Assembly: GCF_049310025.1 (NCBI RefSeq)
Contig: NZ_JBJYKD010000002.1
Location: 1-64,000, forward strand
Direction of reading: 5' to 3'
DNA length: 64,000 nt
Source of the DNA: JBJYKD01 sp049310025
GTDB taxonomy: Bacteria > Bacillota > Thermosediminibacteria > Thermosediminibacterales > Tepidanaerobacteraceae
Both the position numbers and the translations under genes were made by a program. The notes under the pieces are model-generated. The model worked only from the letters and a program-made list of their open reading frames with translations, had not been told where the DNA came from and did not search any database. Position 1 is the first letter of the stretch. Each line of letters begins with the position of its first letter. Shown in pieces: positions 26,001 to 35,047 of this stretch.

Positions 26001-26876
26001 TTAGCCCAGGGCTATTAAAACTTCACGTAAAATCTTTGCGGCAAGTAAAGATGTCCTTTCAGATAAGTCGGCTGCCGGCGAAACCTCTACCAGATCAAAC
26101 CCCACGACCTTTAATTCTCTTAAAAGTGATATAACTTTCAGTATCTCCCGAGAACTGCAACCACCCGGCTCTGGGGTCCCCGTTCCGGGAGCGAAAGCGG
26201 GGTCTACCACATCTATGTCCAGAGTAACATATACGGGTTTGCCCTTTAAGTCATCATATACGTTTTTAAAAGGCTCAACTACTTCAAGGGGATACATATT
26301 GGTGTGCTTTTTTGCAAAATCAAATTCATCTTTTATCCCCGATCTTATTCCGAATTGGTATAGACGCTTTTCTCCGACATGCTCGTAAACCCTGCGCATA
26401 ACTGTGGCGTGCGATAAACTCTCCCCGAAAAAGGTATCCCTCAAATCCGCATGGGCATCGAAGTGTACAACCACCAAATCGGGGCATCTTCTTGCCACCT
26501 GTTTGATTACAGGATAGCTTATAAGATGCTCTCCCCCCAAAACCACCGGGATTTTACCGTCATCCAGTAGCCTTGCGGTAACCCGTTCTATTATATCAAG
26601 GCTTCTTTCTACATTGCCAAAGGGTATGTCTACATCTCCAGCATCAAAAAAATGCACGTCTTTCAAAGAACCCCCGGCATAGATACTGTAATCTTCCAGG
26701 CCGTAGGATACCTCACGTATTTTCCGGGGCCCCATCCGGGCACCGGGCCGGAAGCTTACGGTAAAATCCATCGGTACACCGAAGATCACGGCTCTGGCTT
26801 TGCCGTATTCCTTTGTTGCACCTAAAAATCCGCCATGATCCAGTAAATATTCCGGTTCTTTCACGGCTGTCCTCAC
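26001..26876 (-). CDS. speB: Agmatinase
   Basis: A 291-residue ureohydrolase converting agmatine to putrescine and urea. The Mn-binding motifs are complete: GGEHLISYP, HFDAHADLRD, and DIDVVDPAFAPGTGTPEPGG. GTG start directly abuts the speE stop. Together with SpeE and SpeD it would convert agmatine to spermidine; an arginine decarboxylase gene is not in the window. Confidence 0.95.
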   Translation of the reverse strand: MRTAVKEPEYLLDHGGFLGATKEYGKARAVIFGVPMDFTVSFRPGARMGPRKIREVSYGLEDYSIYAGGSLKDVHFFDAGDVDIPFGNVERSLDIIERVTARLLDDGKIPVVLGGEHLISYPVIKQVARRCPDLVVVHFDAHADLRDTFFGESLSHATVMRRVYEHVGEKRLYQFGIRSGIKDEFDFAKKHTNMYPLEVVEPFKNVYDDLKGKPVYVTLDIDVVDPAFAPGTGTPEPGGCSSREILKVISLLRELKVVGFDLVEVSPAADLSERTSLLAAKILREVLIALG

Positions 26877-27701
26877 CTAATTTGAAATCATATTTTTTAA
26901 AAATGGAGGAAGTACAAAACAACTTTTATGAATCTGGTTTGAATAATACCTGGTACCGATGTCAGGGATCCCGTCAACTTCTTTCACAAGGGGATCCACG
27001 GCCTTCGACCCCATGGTAAAGGTCCAGAAGGCTCCGGGATAAGTGGGAATTACTGCGGTATAAATACGGGTATATGGGAAAATCGATGAAATGTCTTTGT
27101 GTACCCGCTTTATAAAATCAGGGTAGAAAAAAGGTGATTCGGTTTGCGCCACCATAATGCCGTCCTCATTTAAAGCATCGTATACATTTTGATAAAACTC
27201 CCTGGAAAAAAGGCCGACGGCAGGGCCCAAAGGATCAGTGGAATCTATAATTATCACATCATAGCCCCCGTGCTTTTTTACGAATTCTATCCCGTCTTCG
27301 CAAAAAATTCTGGCCCTTGGGTCTGCAAATCCACAGCTCACAGAAGGGAAAAACTTCTTAGAGGCCTCTATGACTTGTTCGTCAATCTCCACCAGATGTG
27401 CTTCTTTTACAGGGTGCTTCAAAACTTCCCTGATGGTCCCACCGTCTCCTCCCCCTATTACCAGGACCCTTTTAGGGGCTCCGTGGGTGAAAAGAGGTAC
27501 ATGCGCCATCATCTCGTGATATATGAACTCATCTTTTGTTGTAAGCTGCACTACGTCATCCAGGGTGAGAACCCTCCCCAGTTCCTCGGTTTCCAAAACC
27601 GCAAGATTTTGATAGGGAGTCTTTTGAGATGATAATACTTCTTTTACACGGAAGGAAAATCTGACATTTTTTGACTGATATTCCGAAAACCACAGTTCCA
27701 T
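26877..27701 (-). CDS. speE: Spermidine synthase
   Basis: About 274 residues. The aminopropyltransferase motifs VIGGGDGGTIREVLKH near 80 and IIIDSTDPLGPA near 155 bind decarboxylated AdoMet, and YHEMMAHVPLF is also typical. It transfers an aminopropyl group to putrescine. The ATG at 27701 (GAGGTG 5 bases upstream) is preferred over the GTG three codons earlier. Transcribed from a sigma-A promoter 50 bases upstream with speB. Confidence 0.95.
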   Translation of the reverse strand: MELWFSEYQSKNVRFSFRVKEVLSSQKTPYQNLAVLETEELGRVLTLDDVVQLTTKDEFIYHEMMAHVPLFTHGAPKRVLVIGGGDGGTIREVLKHPVKEAHLVEIDEQVIEASKKFFPSVSCGFADPRARIFCEDGIEFVKKHGGYDVIIIDSTDPLGPAVGLFSREFYQNVYDALNEDGIMVAQTESPFFYPDFIKRVHKDISSIFPYTRIYTAVIPTYPGAFWTFTMGSKAVDPLVKEVDGIPDIGTRYYSNQIHKSCFVLPPFLKNMISN

Positions 27702-27746
27702 ATAGTTCACCTCATATACCCTTTGATTTCCTTGTACTTCGGGAAA

Positions 27747-27775
27747 ATTATATCAAATATACATAAAATATTCAA
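27747..27775 (-). promoter_or_regulatory. Sigma-A promoter of speE-speB
   Basis: On the minus strand TTGAAT (27775-27770) and TATAAT (27752-27747) are exactly 17 bases apart, about 46 bases before the speE start. Confidence 0.8.
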
Positions 27776-27817
27776 ATATATCCGAGGCATGCGCTTTTTC
27801 GATGTCAAACGGGTTGT

Positions 27818-28279
27818 TCATTTACTGCAGCGGAGAGTGTCAAAGAACTTCCGAATATCAAGCGCCATGGCGGTAGCACCAGTCGGACAGAGCCCGGCTT
27901 CACCGGAGCTTCTGCATCTTTCATCGATGCATTCCTTTGGTATCGCTTTAAAACCAAACTTTTCAAAGAATTTCCGGGCTGTTTGAGTAAAAAGGTATAT
28001 TTGCTTTATATTTCTTCGATCGGCAAAATTAATCATCGCCCTTACCAGCCCGTCCCCCATGCCCTGACGGCGGAATTCAGGAAGGATGGCGACAGACCTT
28101 AAAATAGCCACATCACCATAAATTTCCAACCCCGCCGTCCCTATAACACACCCGTCTCTTTCCACAACCATGAAATTCGAAAAATGTTCGTCTACACCGG
28201 CAGTGGACAAATCGGCCTCTTTCAATATTTCTTTTACGTTTTCTTTTTCTTCGTGCAAAGCCCTGCGGATAATAATCAA
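27818..28279 (-). CDS. GNAT family N-acetyltransferase
   Basis: A 153-residue acetyl-CoA-dependent acyltransferase. The core motif A appears as SVAILPEFRRQGMGDGLV near residue 70, with the FEKFGF motif near 110. Overall it resembles the ArsN2/argA-like group of small acetyltransferases. The last 35 residues contain three cysteines (CIDER C, LCPTG), unusual for the family and possibly metal-binding. TTG start. Substrate unknown; it follows rluB on the same strand. Confidence 0.82.
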   Translation of the reverse strand: MIIIRRALHEEKENVKEILKEADLSTAGVDEHFSNFMVVERDGCVIGTAGLEIYGDVAILRSVAILPEFRRQGMGDGLVRAMINFADRRNIKQIYLFTQTARKFFEKFGFKAIPKECIDERCRSSGEAGLCPTGATAMALDIRKFFDTLRCSK

Positions 28280-28298
28280 TCCAACTTAGGCCTCCTCC

Positions 28299-29018
28299 TC
28301 ATAGATTTTTTAGATATTCTATTTCACTTTTGGTCATAAACCTCCAGCGTCCGGGCTTTAAGCCATTGAGCGAAAGTTCGCCTACGTGCGTTCTTTTGAG
28401 GTTTATTACGGGGTGCCCTATGGCATCACACATGCGCCTGACCTGCCGTTTCCGGCCCTCGTGGATCTTTATCTCCAATACTGTTTGGTTTTCTCCAACC
28501 CTCAATATTCTTACCCTTGCCGGAGCCGTTTTCCCATCTTCCAGCACAACGCCCCTTTCCAGAGCTTTCAACTGGGTTTCATTGACGATCCCTTCCACCT
28601 GCGCCACGTAAGTTTTTTCCACCTCATGCTTGGGGTGGGTGAGCCTGTAGGCCAGATTTCCGTCATTCGTCAAAATCAAAAGACCTTCCGTATCCTTGTC
28701 CAAACGCCCGACCGGATATACCCGTTGTTTTATTCCCTTCAACATGCTTAAAACAGTGGGCCTCCCGAAGGGGTCTTTTACGGTGGTTATCACGCCTTTG
28801 GGTTTATTCATCAATATATAGATATAATGAGGATTTGCCCGGACAATTTCTCCATCCACCTTTATTTCATCCACCTCAGGGTCTACTTTGGTGCCCAGTT
28901 TTCTTATTATCCTGCCATTGACCTGGACCTTTCCCTGGAGGATTAAATTTTCAGCAGCCCTTCGGGAAGCAACACCGGCATCCGCCAGAAACTTTTGAAG
29001 TCTTATCTCCAATTTCAA
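28299..29018 (-). CDS. rluB: 23S rRNA pseudouridine synthase RluB
   Basis: A 239-residue enzyme with an N-terminal S4 RNA-binding domain (RLQKFLADAGVASRRAAE) and a RsuA/RluB-type catalytic domain containing YPVGRLDKDTEGLLILTNDG, in which the Asp is catalytic, and KIHEGRKRQVRRMC. RluB/RluF/RsuA are related; the size and context favour RluB. It is the boundary gene before the catabolic island. Confidence 0.92.
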   Translation of the reverse strand: MKLEIRLQKFLADAGVASRRAAENLILQGKVQVNGRIIRKLGTKVDPEVDEIKVDGEIVRANPHYIYILMNKPKGVITTVKDPFGRPTVLSMLKGIKQRVYPVGRLDKDTEGLLILTNDGNLAYRLTHPKHEVEKTYVAQVEGIVNETQLKALERGVVLEDGKTAPARVRILRVGENQTVLEIKIHEGRKRQVRRMCDAIGHPVINLKRTHVGELSLNGLKPGRWRFMTKSEIEYLKNL

Positions 29019-29037
29019 AACTCTCCTTTTTAAAGTC

Positions 29038-30351
29038 CTATATTATACATTTCATGCCATTTTCCTTCTTCAATACAAGATTTTCGTTAAAAATTCCTCT
29101 CAAACCCAAATTAAATACCTTCTTTTCTATGGTCTCCGGCCTGGTTTCGTATAATCCCAGCTGTTTCATTCTCTCGAAATAAACGGAACCGGCAAAAGTG
29201 AATCTTTTATATAATCCTTCTTCGGTTTTTATCTGTTCATTTACAAAGGTTATTATGTCGCCGATGGCAAGCTGCCCTGGCAGTTTTAGAAGGTCCATCC
29301 CCATGCATTTGCGGACGCTGTTGTGCCCGGCCAGTAGCCCCGTGCATATGGCTTCAGTATGACCTACAAAAGGTCCGGCCTTTTCCCCTGCGCAGAAAAG
29401 GTTGTCGACGCCTTTTACCTGCATAAAATCGTCTCGCGGCGCCATAGACATATATCGAATAGAATTTCCCCTGCCGGCAGCGTAAGGATCTTCATACCTT
29501 GCATTTTCAAAACCCTCGATTTTTCTTAATTCCTCCAATGGGAAAAAGGGTGTCATAAGCTTGGCATAACCTGTATCCAGAAGCACGATGTTTTCTGCGT
29601 ATTCTTCAAAGGCGTATTGCTGGCATACTTTCATCGATAGCTTTTCCCTGCGGATAAATTCGGCGGGGATTTTTACAACTGCAACTCCTTTTTCTTCTAA
29701 TTCTCTCCGTATATTCTCCCCCAAAGTCTCCTTGTTCAGTTTGCAGGAACCGCTCATGGCTCCGTAAATATCATGGGACCTTTTCCCGACCAGGTCTTCA
29801 ACTCCGGCTTTTTTGCTTATGCTCACCCTGGGGCCGAAAGCCGGACAGCGCTGAATGCACATTGAACATCCGTTGCCGTATTTCAGGCAGTTTCCCATCG
29901 GACCAGAGGAGCCGGTGGTTTCAATAAATACGTCGCCTTCGACAACCCCATCGTCCGCCAGGACCACACCTTTTATGATACTGCCATCTATATCTACATC
30001 CACCACTCTGGATTTAAAGTTTATCCTTATACCCATATCCAGTAGAAAACCGCGAACCCGCGGTTCTATTTTTTTTACATCGTATAAAGTCGCATGCCTG
30101 TGACCGGGAAAATCAACGTTCCTGTGTCTTGCGGTGGCATCAGCTATCTGGAAAAGTTCCCCCGCCCCCAAGGCAATGGCTTCTTCCGCGGCGGTAAAAC
30201 GGCCGTTGTTCCTGATTATGCCTCCGACGAGTCCGCAACCCAGGAGCATGTCGGTCTTTTCCAGAATTGTAACATCGGCCCCGGCCTTTCTTGCCGCCAG
30301 TGCCGCTCCGCATCCGGCCCATCCTCCGCCTATCACTATCACTCTAGGCAT
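29038..30351 (-). CDS. FAD-dependent oxidoreductase with Fe-S cysteine motif, copy 1
   Basis: A 437-residue flavoprotein starting with a dinucleotide-binding loop VIVIGGGWAGCGAALAARK. Around residue 155-170 it has CLKYGNGCSMCIQRCP, cysteine spacing C-x6-C-x2-C-x3-C suitable for a [4Fe-4S] cluster. The end contains NLFCAGEKAGPFVGHTEA, a second FAD contact. It has a close paralogue at 38017 with roughly 60 percent similarity by eye. Overlaps by 8 bases the PyrK-like gene, so the two products probably form one complex. Substrate is unknown; amino acid or imino acid oxidation would fit the cluster. Confidence 0.75.
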   Translation of the reverse strand: MPRVIVIGGGWAGCGAALAARKAGADVTILEKTDMLLGCGLVGGIIRNNGRFTAAEEAIALGAGELFQIADATARHRNVDFPGHRHATLYDVKKIEPRVRGFLLDMGIRINFKSRVVDVDIDGSIIKGVVLADDGVVEGDVFIETTGSSGPMGNCLKYGNGCSMCIQRCPAFGPRVSISKKAGVEDLVGKRSHDIYGAMSGSCKLNKETLGENIRRELEEKGVAVVKIPAEFIRREKLSMKVCQQYAFEEYAENIVLLDTGYAKLMTPFFPLEELRKIEGFENARYEDPYAAGRGNSIRYMSMAPRDDFMQVKGVDNLFCAGEKAGPFVGHTEAICTGLLAGHNSVRKCMGMDLLKLPGQLAIGDIITFVNEQIKTEEGLYKRFTFAGSVYFERMKQLGLYETRPETIEKKVFNLGLRGIFNENLVLKKENGMKCII

Positions 30352-31309
30352 TTTTGAACCCCCTTAAAATGTTTTTGCTATCTAATTGCATTTTGCACAT
30401 GTGTACCAGCTGGCCGTCTATAAGACCTTCACAGCTGCCGCATATTCCTTCACCACAGCACAACTGATGGTTGTTTGATATCGCCAGTGGTATTTGACGG
30501 TTACTTTTATTTATGATGTTCTGTATTAACATGTGCTGGGTGTCCGACCCGGCGCTGTAAACGTAATCTACCGAGCCTCCAACAATTATCTCCTTTATCC
30601 TGTTTCTGGCGAATGTATTTGACAAATCAATGGTACTTAAGTTGACACCAAATTCTTTAAGGATTTCTTCTGCCAGATTTACCTTTATTCCTCCGGGATC
30701 GAGAAACGCGGTTATTCTATTGTTTCCCCTCACCAGGTTTTTGGCCACAGGCACCAGTGAAGCCTGGCCTATGCCTTTACCCACCAGTAACCAGCGTTTG
30801 CCGATACTCGATTTTACATACTTTAGTCCAAACAAACCATTCCAGTAAGGGCCCCGCAGGATCACCTCTTTTTCGGCCCTGGCCAGAGCTCTGGTTTTTG
30901 GGCCTATTATATGCAATGCAAAAGTCAGCGTTCCATTTTCCTCATCCACGTCCATGACGCAGAGGGGAACATCGTAAAACTCCGGCGAGTCAGCCGCTCT
31001 TAAAAAAGCAAAGGCACCCGGCTGGTTAAAATCCTTTAGAAGGCTGCCGTGATGCACAAATACTTTAAGGATGGCCAGTCCGTCGGATAATACCTTTTTC
31101 CCGGTCAACCTGGCAAAAATCTTCTTTCTCTCCTTTTCCACTCTTTTTCCGGCCCAAATGTATTCGTGGTAAACGCATATCCCCTGCCACCTGCAGTCGC
31201 AGAGTTCTTTGCCCTGCAGCATAGAGCAGACAAGACAGCTGTCCATCTCGGCCAGATGGCACGGGCAATAAGGCGATGCGGCGTCTACGCAATAGTAATT
31301 TAAAGCCAT
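30344..31309 (-). CDS. PyrK-like electron-transfer flavoprotein subunit
   Basis: About 321 residues. The first 45 residues are unusually cysteine-rich, with eight cysteines including CPC, CLVC and CDC. The middle is a ferredoxin-reductase-like FAD/NAD unit (GKGIGQASLVPVA). The C-terminus has the [2Fe-2S] ligand pattern CCGEGICGSC...C of PyrK, the electron-transfer subunit of dihydroorotate dehydrogenase B. ATG with AGAGGTG at 31309 is chosen; the frame opens 30 codons upstream. It should shuttle electrons between NAD(H) and the adjoining FAD/Fe-S oxidoreductase. Confidence 0.75.
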   Translation of the reverse strand: MALNYYCVDAASPYCPCHLAEMDSCLVCSMLQGKELCDCRWQGICVYHEYIWAGKRVEKERKKIFARLTGKKVLSDGLAILKVFVHHGSLLKDFNQPGAFAFLRAADSPEFYDVPLCVMDVDEENGTLTFALHIIGPKTRALARAEKEVILRGPYWNGLFGLKYVKSSIGKRWLLVGKGIGQASLVPVAKNLVRGNNRITAFLDPGGIKVNLAEEILKEFGVNLSTIDLSNTFARNRIKEIIVGGSVDYVYSAGSDTQHMLIQNIINKSNRQIPLAISNNHQLCCGEGICGSCEGLIDGQLVHMCKMQLDSKNILRGFKNA

Positions 31310-31380
31310 ATTATACACCTCTTTTGTAAAAAGAATAAAGTACATTAATAGTGTATTCCGCAGGGGTAAAATAAGTGAAT

Positions 31381-31412
31381 AAAAAACAACTGATTCCATC
31401 GGGAATCAGTTG
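31381..31412 (-). terminator. Terminator inside the island, after the NAD(P)-binding gene
   Basis: CAACTGATTCC (31387-31397) and GGAATCAGTTG (31402-31412) make a perfect 11-bp stem with six U residues after it. The stop codon of the gene above lies within the stem. It divides the mutase operon from the PyrK-like/flavoprotein pair. Confidence 0.88.
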
Positions 31413-32089
31413 CCGCCTTCTTTCTTCAATTCATTTATGATTTTTTGAGCAAATGGCCCGGCATCACCAAGAGCAAAAGCGTTCATAGTGCCGCATGCCA
31501 CATTTCTGATGGCGAAACTTATGTATTCATCGGGGATGTCCAATTCTTTCAACCTTTTTTGGATATTTAAAGCCGCTCTTATTCCTTCTTCGCTGGCTAT
31601 GTTATTGATCTGCCTCACCAGTTTTTCCGGGCCAAAAGTTACAACTCCTATTCTTCCAAAGATCTCCGCAACCTTATTTTTAATTTTCTCATCTTTCCCG
31701 TCTATTACGACAAGCGGGAGTTCCCCCGAATCTATTTGCAACGCGTGGCCTATAATTTTCGCCGAAACCGGCTCGCAAAGGCCTCTGATTGACGTCAAAG
31801 AATCCGTCTCCTTGTCAGTGGAAATATTTATCAAAATCTGCCCCGACTTCAGAAAAGACCGGGCTTTTTCCAGAGCTGGGGATATGGCTGAAGCCGGAAG
31901 GGCAATTATTATAAAATCCGCCTCGGATATAAAAGAATACTCCGTCGTCGCTATTCCACCGAGCTCTTTTGCCAGCATGCCGCAGCGGCGCATATTGCTG
32001 TCTATTAATATTAAATTATAGTGCGGTGAAATTTTCCGGGCGATCAGGCTTCCCATTCGACCCGCTCCCACTATAGCCACCGTTTCCAT
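31406..32089 (-). CDS. NAD(P)-binding protein, pyrroline-5-carboxylate-reductase/6PGDH-like
   Basis: A 227-residue protein with an N-terminal Rossmann motif VAIVGAGRMGSLIAR and a following conserved region ADFIIIALPAS. The C-terminal helical part is short compared with full-length dehydrogenases of this fold. In ornithine and lysine fermentation the mutase product is oxidised by an NAD(P) diamino acid dehydrogenase; this gene is in the equivalent position, two genes after the mutase, but the family resemblance is only to the general fold. Function is therefore inferred. Confidence 0.6.
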   Translation of the reverse strand: METVAIVGAGRMGSLIARKISPHYNLILIDSNMRRCGMLAKELGGIATTEYSFISEADFIIIALPASAISPALEKARSFLKSGQILINISTDKETDSLTSIRGLCEPVSAKIIGHALQIDSGELPLVVIDGKDEKIKNKVAEIFGRIGVVTFGPEKLVRQINNIASEEGIRAALNIQKRLKELDIPDEYISFAIRNVACGTMNAFALGDAGPFAQKIINELKKEGGN

Positions 32090-32116
32090 AACCTCTACCT
32101 CCCGCCGACCATAAAA

Positions 32117-33193
32117 TTATTTTTGTTGTATGCTCAATGACTTTACAAGTTCCAATGGACCGTCCGCCACGACGTCAACCACCGGAATGGGAACGGCCGC
32201 CTTCATCTTTGATTTCAATTCATTTTTGTCCACATATCCCGGTTCATAGTTGTTGCCGTCATATCTGTAAAGTGGATAAAAAGGATTTACGGTGACGGCC
32301 AAGATGGGCAATTTTTTTTGGACTTTAACGCAACCTCCCATATCCAGTATTTTCCGCACCTCATCAATTATGCCTCCCGGGTTTCCGCCCACGATCAACT
32401 TTATCGGGTCCTTTATAATTAACGTCTTTTTTGCCCATAATTCTCCCAATGCACCGTTCAATTCTTTAAGCATCGTCTCTGGAAGAACGGCGGGTATATA
32501 AACCATTGGCGCATCTTCAAGTTTATCCCTTATCTCATCAACGGTGGACCTGTCAATCAGGGCCGCATACCCCAGGGTATGCTTCTGTTTTTCATCATAA
32601 ATTATCGATATCTTGTTGACATTCGCAACCATACTTTTTTCGGCATCGGTGGCTTCGGGAAGGTTGAACAATTCATAAAGGGCCTTCGTTTCTTTTACCA
32701 GTTCATCTATATCATTATTTCTGGCAGCACCGGTGGCCAGGATGATGCCGTCGGTCTCCACCATTGGGGCCATCCTGTTGAGTGCGCCGTCAACCATAAC
32801 GAATTCACAACCAGTTTTTTGTATCAGTATTTTCAATATAAGACTCAATTCACTGCTTTTATTCGGGCCGGCAATTACGGCCGTTCCCTCTTCCTTTACC
32901 ACGGAGATTATTATCCTGCCTAGAGGTGTCATAATACCGGTGGCTTCTATAATTTGCAATTCCGCCGTTCCGGCTTGAAGGCATTTCTGGGCCGTAGCTA
33001 TAACGGTCCCTTTTTTCAATAGAAGACGGGGTTTGGGCAACCCCGTTATGTTATCCACCTCTTCGCCGTCATAACCGATGCTGGTCAGACCTACCGATAT
33101 ATTTTTTTTGTCCAGCTCGCCCAGAATGGCGGAAGTTGTGGTGGTTTTACCGGTGTTTTTTGCGGTCCCCGCCGCCCCTATTATCATGTTCAT
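32117..33193 (-). CDS. P-loop protein, possible mutase reactivase/chaperone
   Basis: A 358-residue protein starting with a variant P-loop, AGTAKNTGKTTTT, followed by a MobB/dethiobiotin-synthetase-like nucleotide-binding fold with DGALNRMAP near residue 135. It lies 17 bases after the mutase gene. Lysine and ornithine aminomutase operons carry genes for reactivating factors of the B12 enzyme, and this one is placed accordingly; that homology could not be tested here, so the role is inference. Confidence 0.55.
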   Translation of the reverse strand: MNMIIGAAGTAKNTGKTTTTSAILGELDKKNISVGLTSIGYDGEEVDNITGLPKPRLLLKKGTVIATAQKCLQAGTAELQIIEATGIMTPLGRIIISVVKEEGTAVIAGPNKSSELSLILKILIQKTGCEFVMVDGALNRMAPMVETDGIILATGAARNNDIDELVKETKALYELFNLPEATDAEKSMVANVNKISIIYDEKQKHTLGYAALIDRSTVDEIRDKLEDAPMVYIPAVLPETMLKELNGALGELWAKKTLIIKDPIKLIVGGNPGGIIDEVRKILDMGGCVKVQKKLPILAVTVNPFYPLYRYDGNNYEPGYVDKNELKSKMKAAVPIPVVDVVADGPLELVKSLSIQQK

Positions 33194-33210
33194 TTTTCGT
33201 CCCCCGCAAA

Positions 33211-35028
33211 TTACAGCTTAATTACAGTGCCCCTGCCGGCCCTGCCCGGGTATGCTCCTTCCTCCCTGCTCCCCAACAGGCCTTTATACAGCGCCTCCAC
33301 AAAATTGCCGTTTTTGGCCACATTTTCAAGAACTTGCTCTATACCTTCTTCCATCTCTTTTGCCCATTTTTCCGCAGCCGGGGTTGGCGTGATAGCTGAA
33401 TTTCCAAAAAATCTAAAAGCCGACTGGGTTGCTCTCAAGGTGTCGATCCGGGCCGGTACGGAAATCGGGCCCCCGGAAAAGGCCTCATCAGCCGATGCGA
33501 TGGAAATACCGTCCACGCCCAGCGAAGAGGCTAAAGACGCATGCAAAGCGGTCATCAGCGACGACTGCACGCGATCCTCTGTCTGTGTCAGAAAACCTAT
33601 AGGGGCTCCACACCATATGGGAGCGTTTACAATGTTCCTTAGACAAATGATTTTTGCGGCGTTGAAGTCTACGTAATTGTCCCTCATCTGGCCGCTTATC
33701 ATAACCTCGGGAGAATAGCAGAAAAGGGGTTGGAGAATGGGTTTGCCTCCCAATCTTAATCCGAGTTTTGATACGATGAGCATGCCGGCAAAGGCTTTGT
33801 GCGCTGGCACACCGCAAAGCTCCTCATTTGTCACCACGTCAAAAGGCATATTAAATTCCGCTGCGTACTTTATGGCCGCCACCGCATCTACAGTCAATCT
33901 TTCCGGGTCGGTACCGCCTCCCAAAGAACCGTAAGCAATATTAATTTTTGTAAGATCCGCACCGATTTTGCCTGCCAGCAAGACCGTTTCGGGTGTGTTG
34001 AGCCCCCTGTGGGCCCTGACCTGCCATAAAGTAAAGGGACTCAACGAGTCTTTTATTCTCTTCAGGTTTTCGTATGTTATAACAGACCCGTCTTCTTCGT
34101 GTGTTATATATCCTTCAAAAAAACCTTCGGTCCTGGCGCCCCAAGAGGGGTCAAAATGCACAACACCGTCGGCCCCCCATGCCTCGCAGGATTTTATATG
34201 GGCTATATCCATAAAGGGGCACCCGGTCCCGTACTGGATGAATACCACGGGGTTTTTATCGATATGCTGCAAAATTAAGGGATTTATCCTTGAGTTTACT
34301 TCTTCCACATACTCACCCAGGGCCTTTACTTCAATATCCGTCAAAGGCCTGGTCTTTTCCCTGAATTTGCCAGATTCATAAAAAGCTTTCACCATTTCGT
34401 CGCATAGCTTGCCGTATTCTGCTTTTAGCTTAATTTTTTCAGACTCGCTGGTACTCTCAAGGATCTTTCGGCGGATTTCGGCTCTCAGCACCGCACTGCT
34501 GGTTTTATCCTTCACGTAATCGAGTATTCCGTCGACTATATCATCCAGCAGTTTTTCGATTTTTTTGTTCTTGAAAGAATAGTCGTATCCCCGGGTTAAA
34601 TCTTTCTTCTTTTTTTTGCCTCCAACTTCTTCGGGTGCATACTCTCTGCCCTCGACAAAAGCCACCGCTTCCTCGACGGTAGTGCCCGGGCCGAAACCTG
34701 CGTCAAAGCCCAGTTCGGCGGCAAGCTCAGGTTTAATGGCCATACCTCCAATTCCTATCTTGACCTTTTCCCTGATGCCGGCGGCTTCTGCCAGATCAAT
34801 GAATTTTCCGAGTATCTCCGCGACACCGTAGCCCAGCGTCCTGCTCACCAGAACCACATCCACATCGTTGTCAATAACGGCCTTTATTATCTCCTCTTGA
34901 GAGTAATCCGGCGGCAGTAGCAGGGTATCGTGACCGGCCTGTTCCAGCCCTCTCTTTATCATCTTCAACCCTATGTCATGCACCGGGTCAAGGGGTGCCA
35001 GAAGCACTTTCTTTTTTGCCGATGACAT
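33211..35028 (-). CDS. B12-dependent mutase related to ornithine 4,5-/lysine 5,6-aminomutase, rearranged
   Basis: A 605-residue protein. Residues 1-130 are a B12-binding domain with the base-off motif DPVHDIG (Asp14, His17, Gly20; His17 would coordinate cobalt) and later FGFDAGFGPG-like glycine loop. A lysine-rich linker (about 135-150) follows, then a helical region and a TIM-barrel domain (about 250-570) whose C-terminal ENVAKNGNFVEALYKG and PGRAGRGTV resemble the end of the OraE/KamD barrel. In OraE and KamE the order is barrel or dimer domain first, B12 domain last; here the B12 domain is at the N-terminus. At the position of the PLP-binding lysine (His+11 in KamE/OraE) there is leucine. 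It likely catalyses a radical 1,2-shift, substrate unknown. Confidence 0.65.
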   Translation of the reverse strand: MSSAKKKVLLAPLDPVHDIGLKMIKRGLEQAGHDTLLLPPDYSQEEIIKAVIDNDVDVVLVSRTLGYGVAEILGKFIDLAEAAGIREKVKIGIGGMAIKPELAAELGFDAGFGPGTTVEEAVAFVEGREYAPEEVGGKKKKKDLTRGYDYSFKNKKIEKLLDDIVDGILDYVKDKTSSAVLRAEIRRKILESTSESEKIKLKAEYGKLCDEMVKAFYESGKFREKTRPLTDIEVKALGEYVEEVNSRINPLILQHIDKNPVVFIQYGTGCPFMDIAHIKSCEAWGADGVVHFDPSWGARTEGFFEGYITHEEDGSVITYENLKRIKDSLSPFTLWQVRAHRGLNTPETVLLAGKIGADLTKINIAYGSLGGGTDPERLTVDAVAAIKYAAEFNMPFDVVTNEELCGVPAHKAFAGMLIVSKLGLRLGGKPILQPLFCYSPEVMISGQMRDNYVDFNAAKIICLRNIVNAPIWCGAPIGFLTQTEDRVQSSLMTALHASLASSLGVDGISIASADEAFSGGPISVPARIDTLRATQSAFRFFGNSAITPTPAAEKWAKEMEEGIEQVLENVAKNGNFVEALYKGLLGSREEGAYPGRAGRGTVIKL

Positions 35029-35047
35029 ATATAACCCTCCAATTCAT

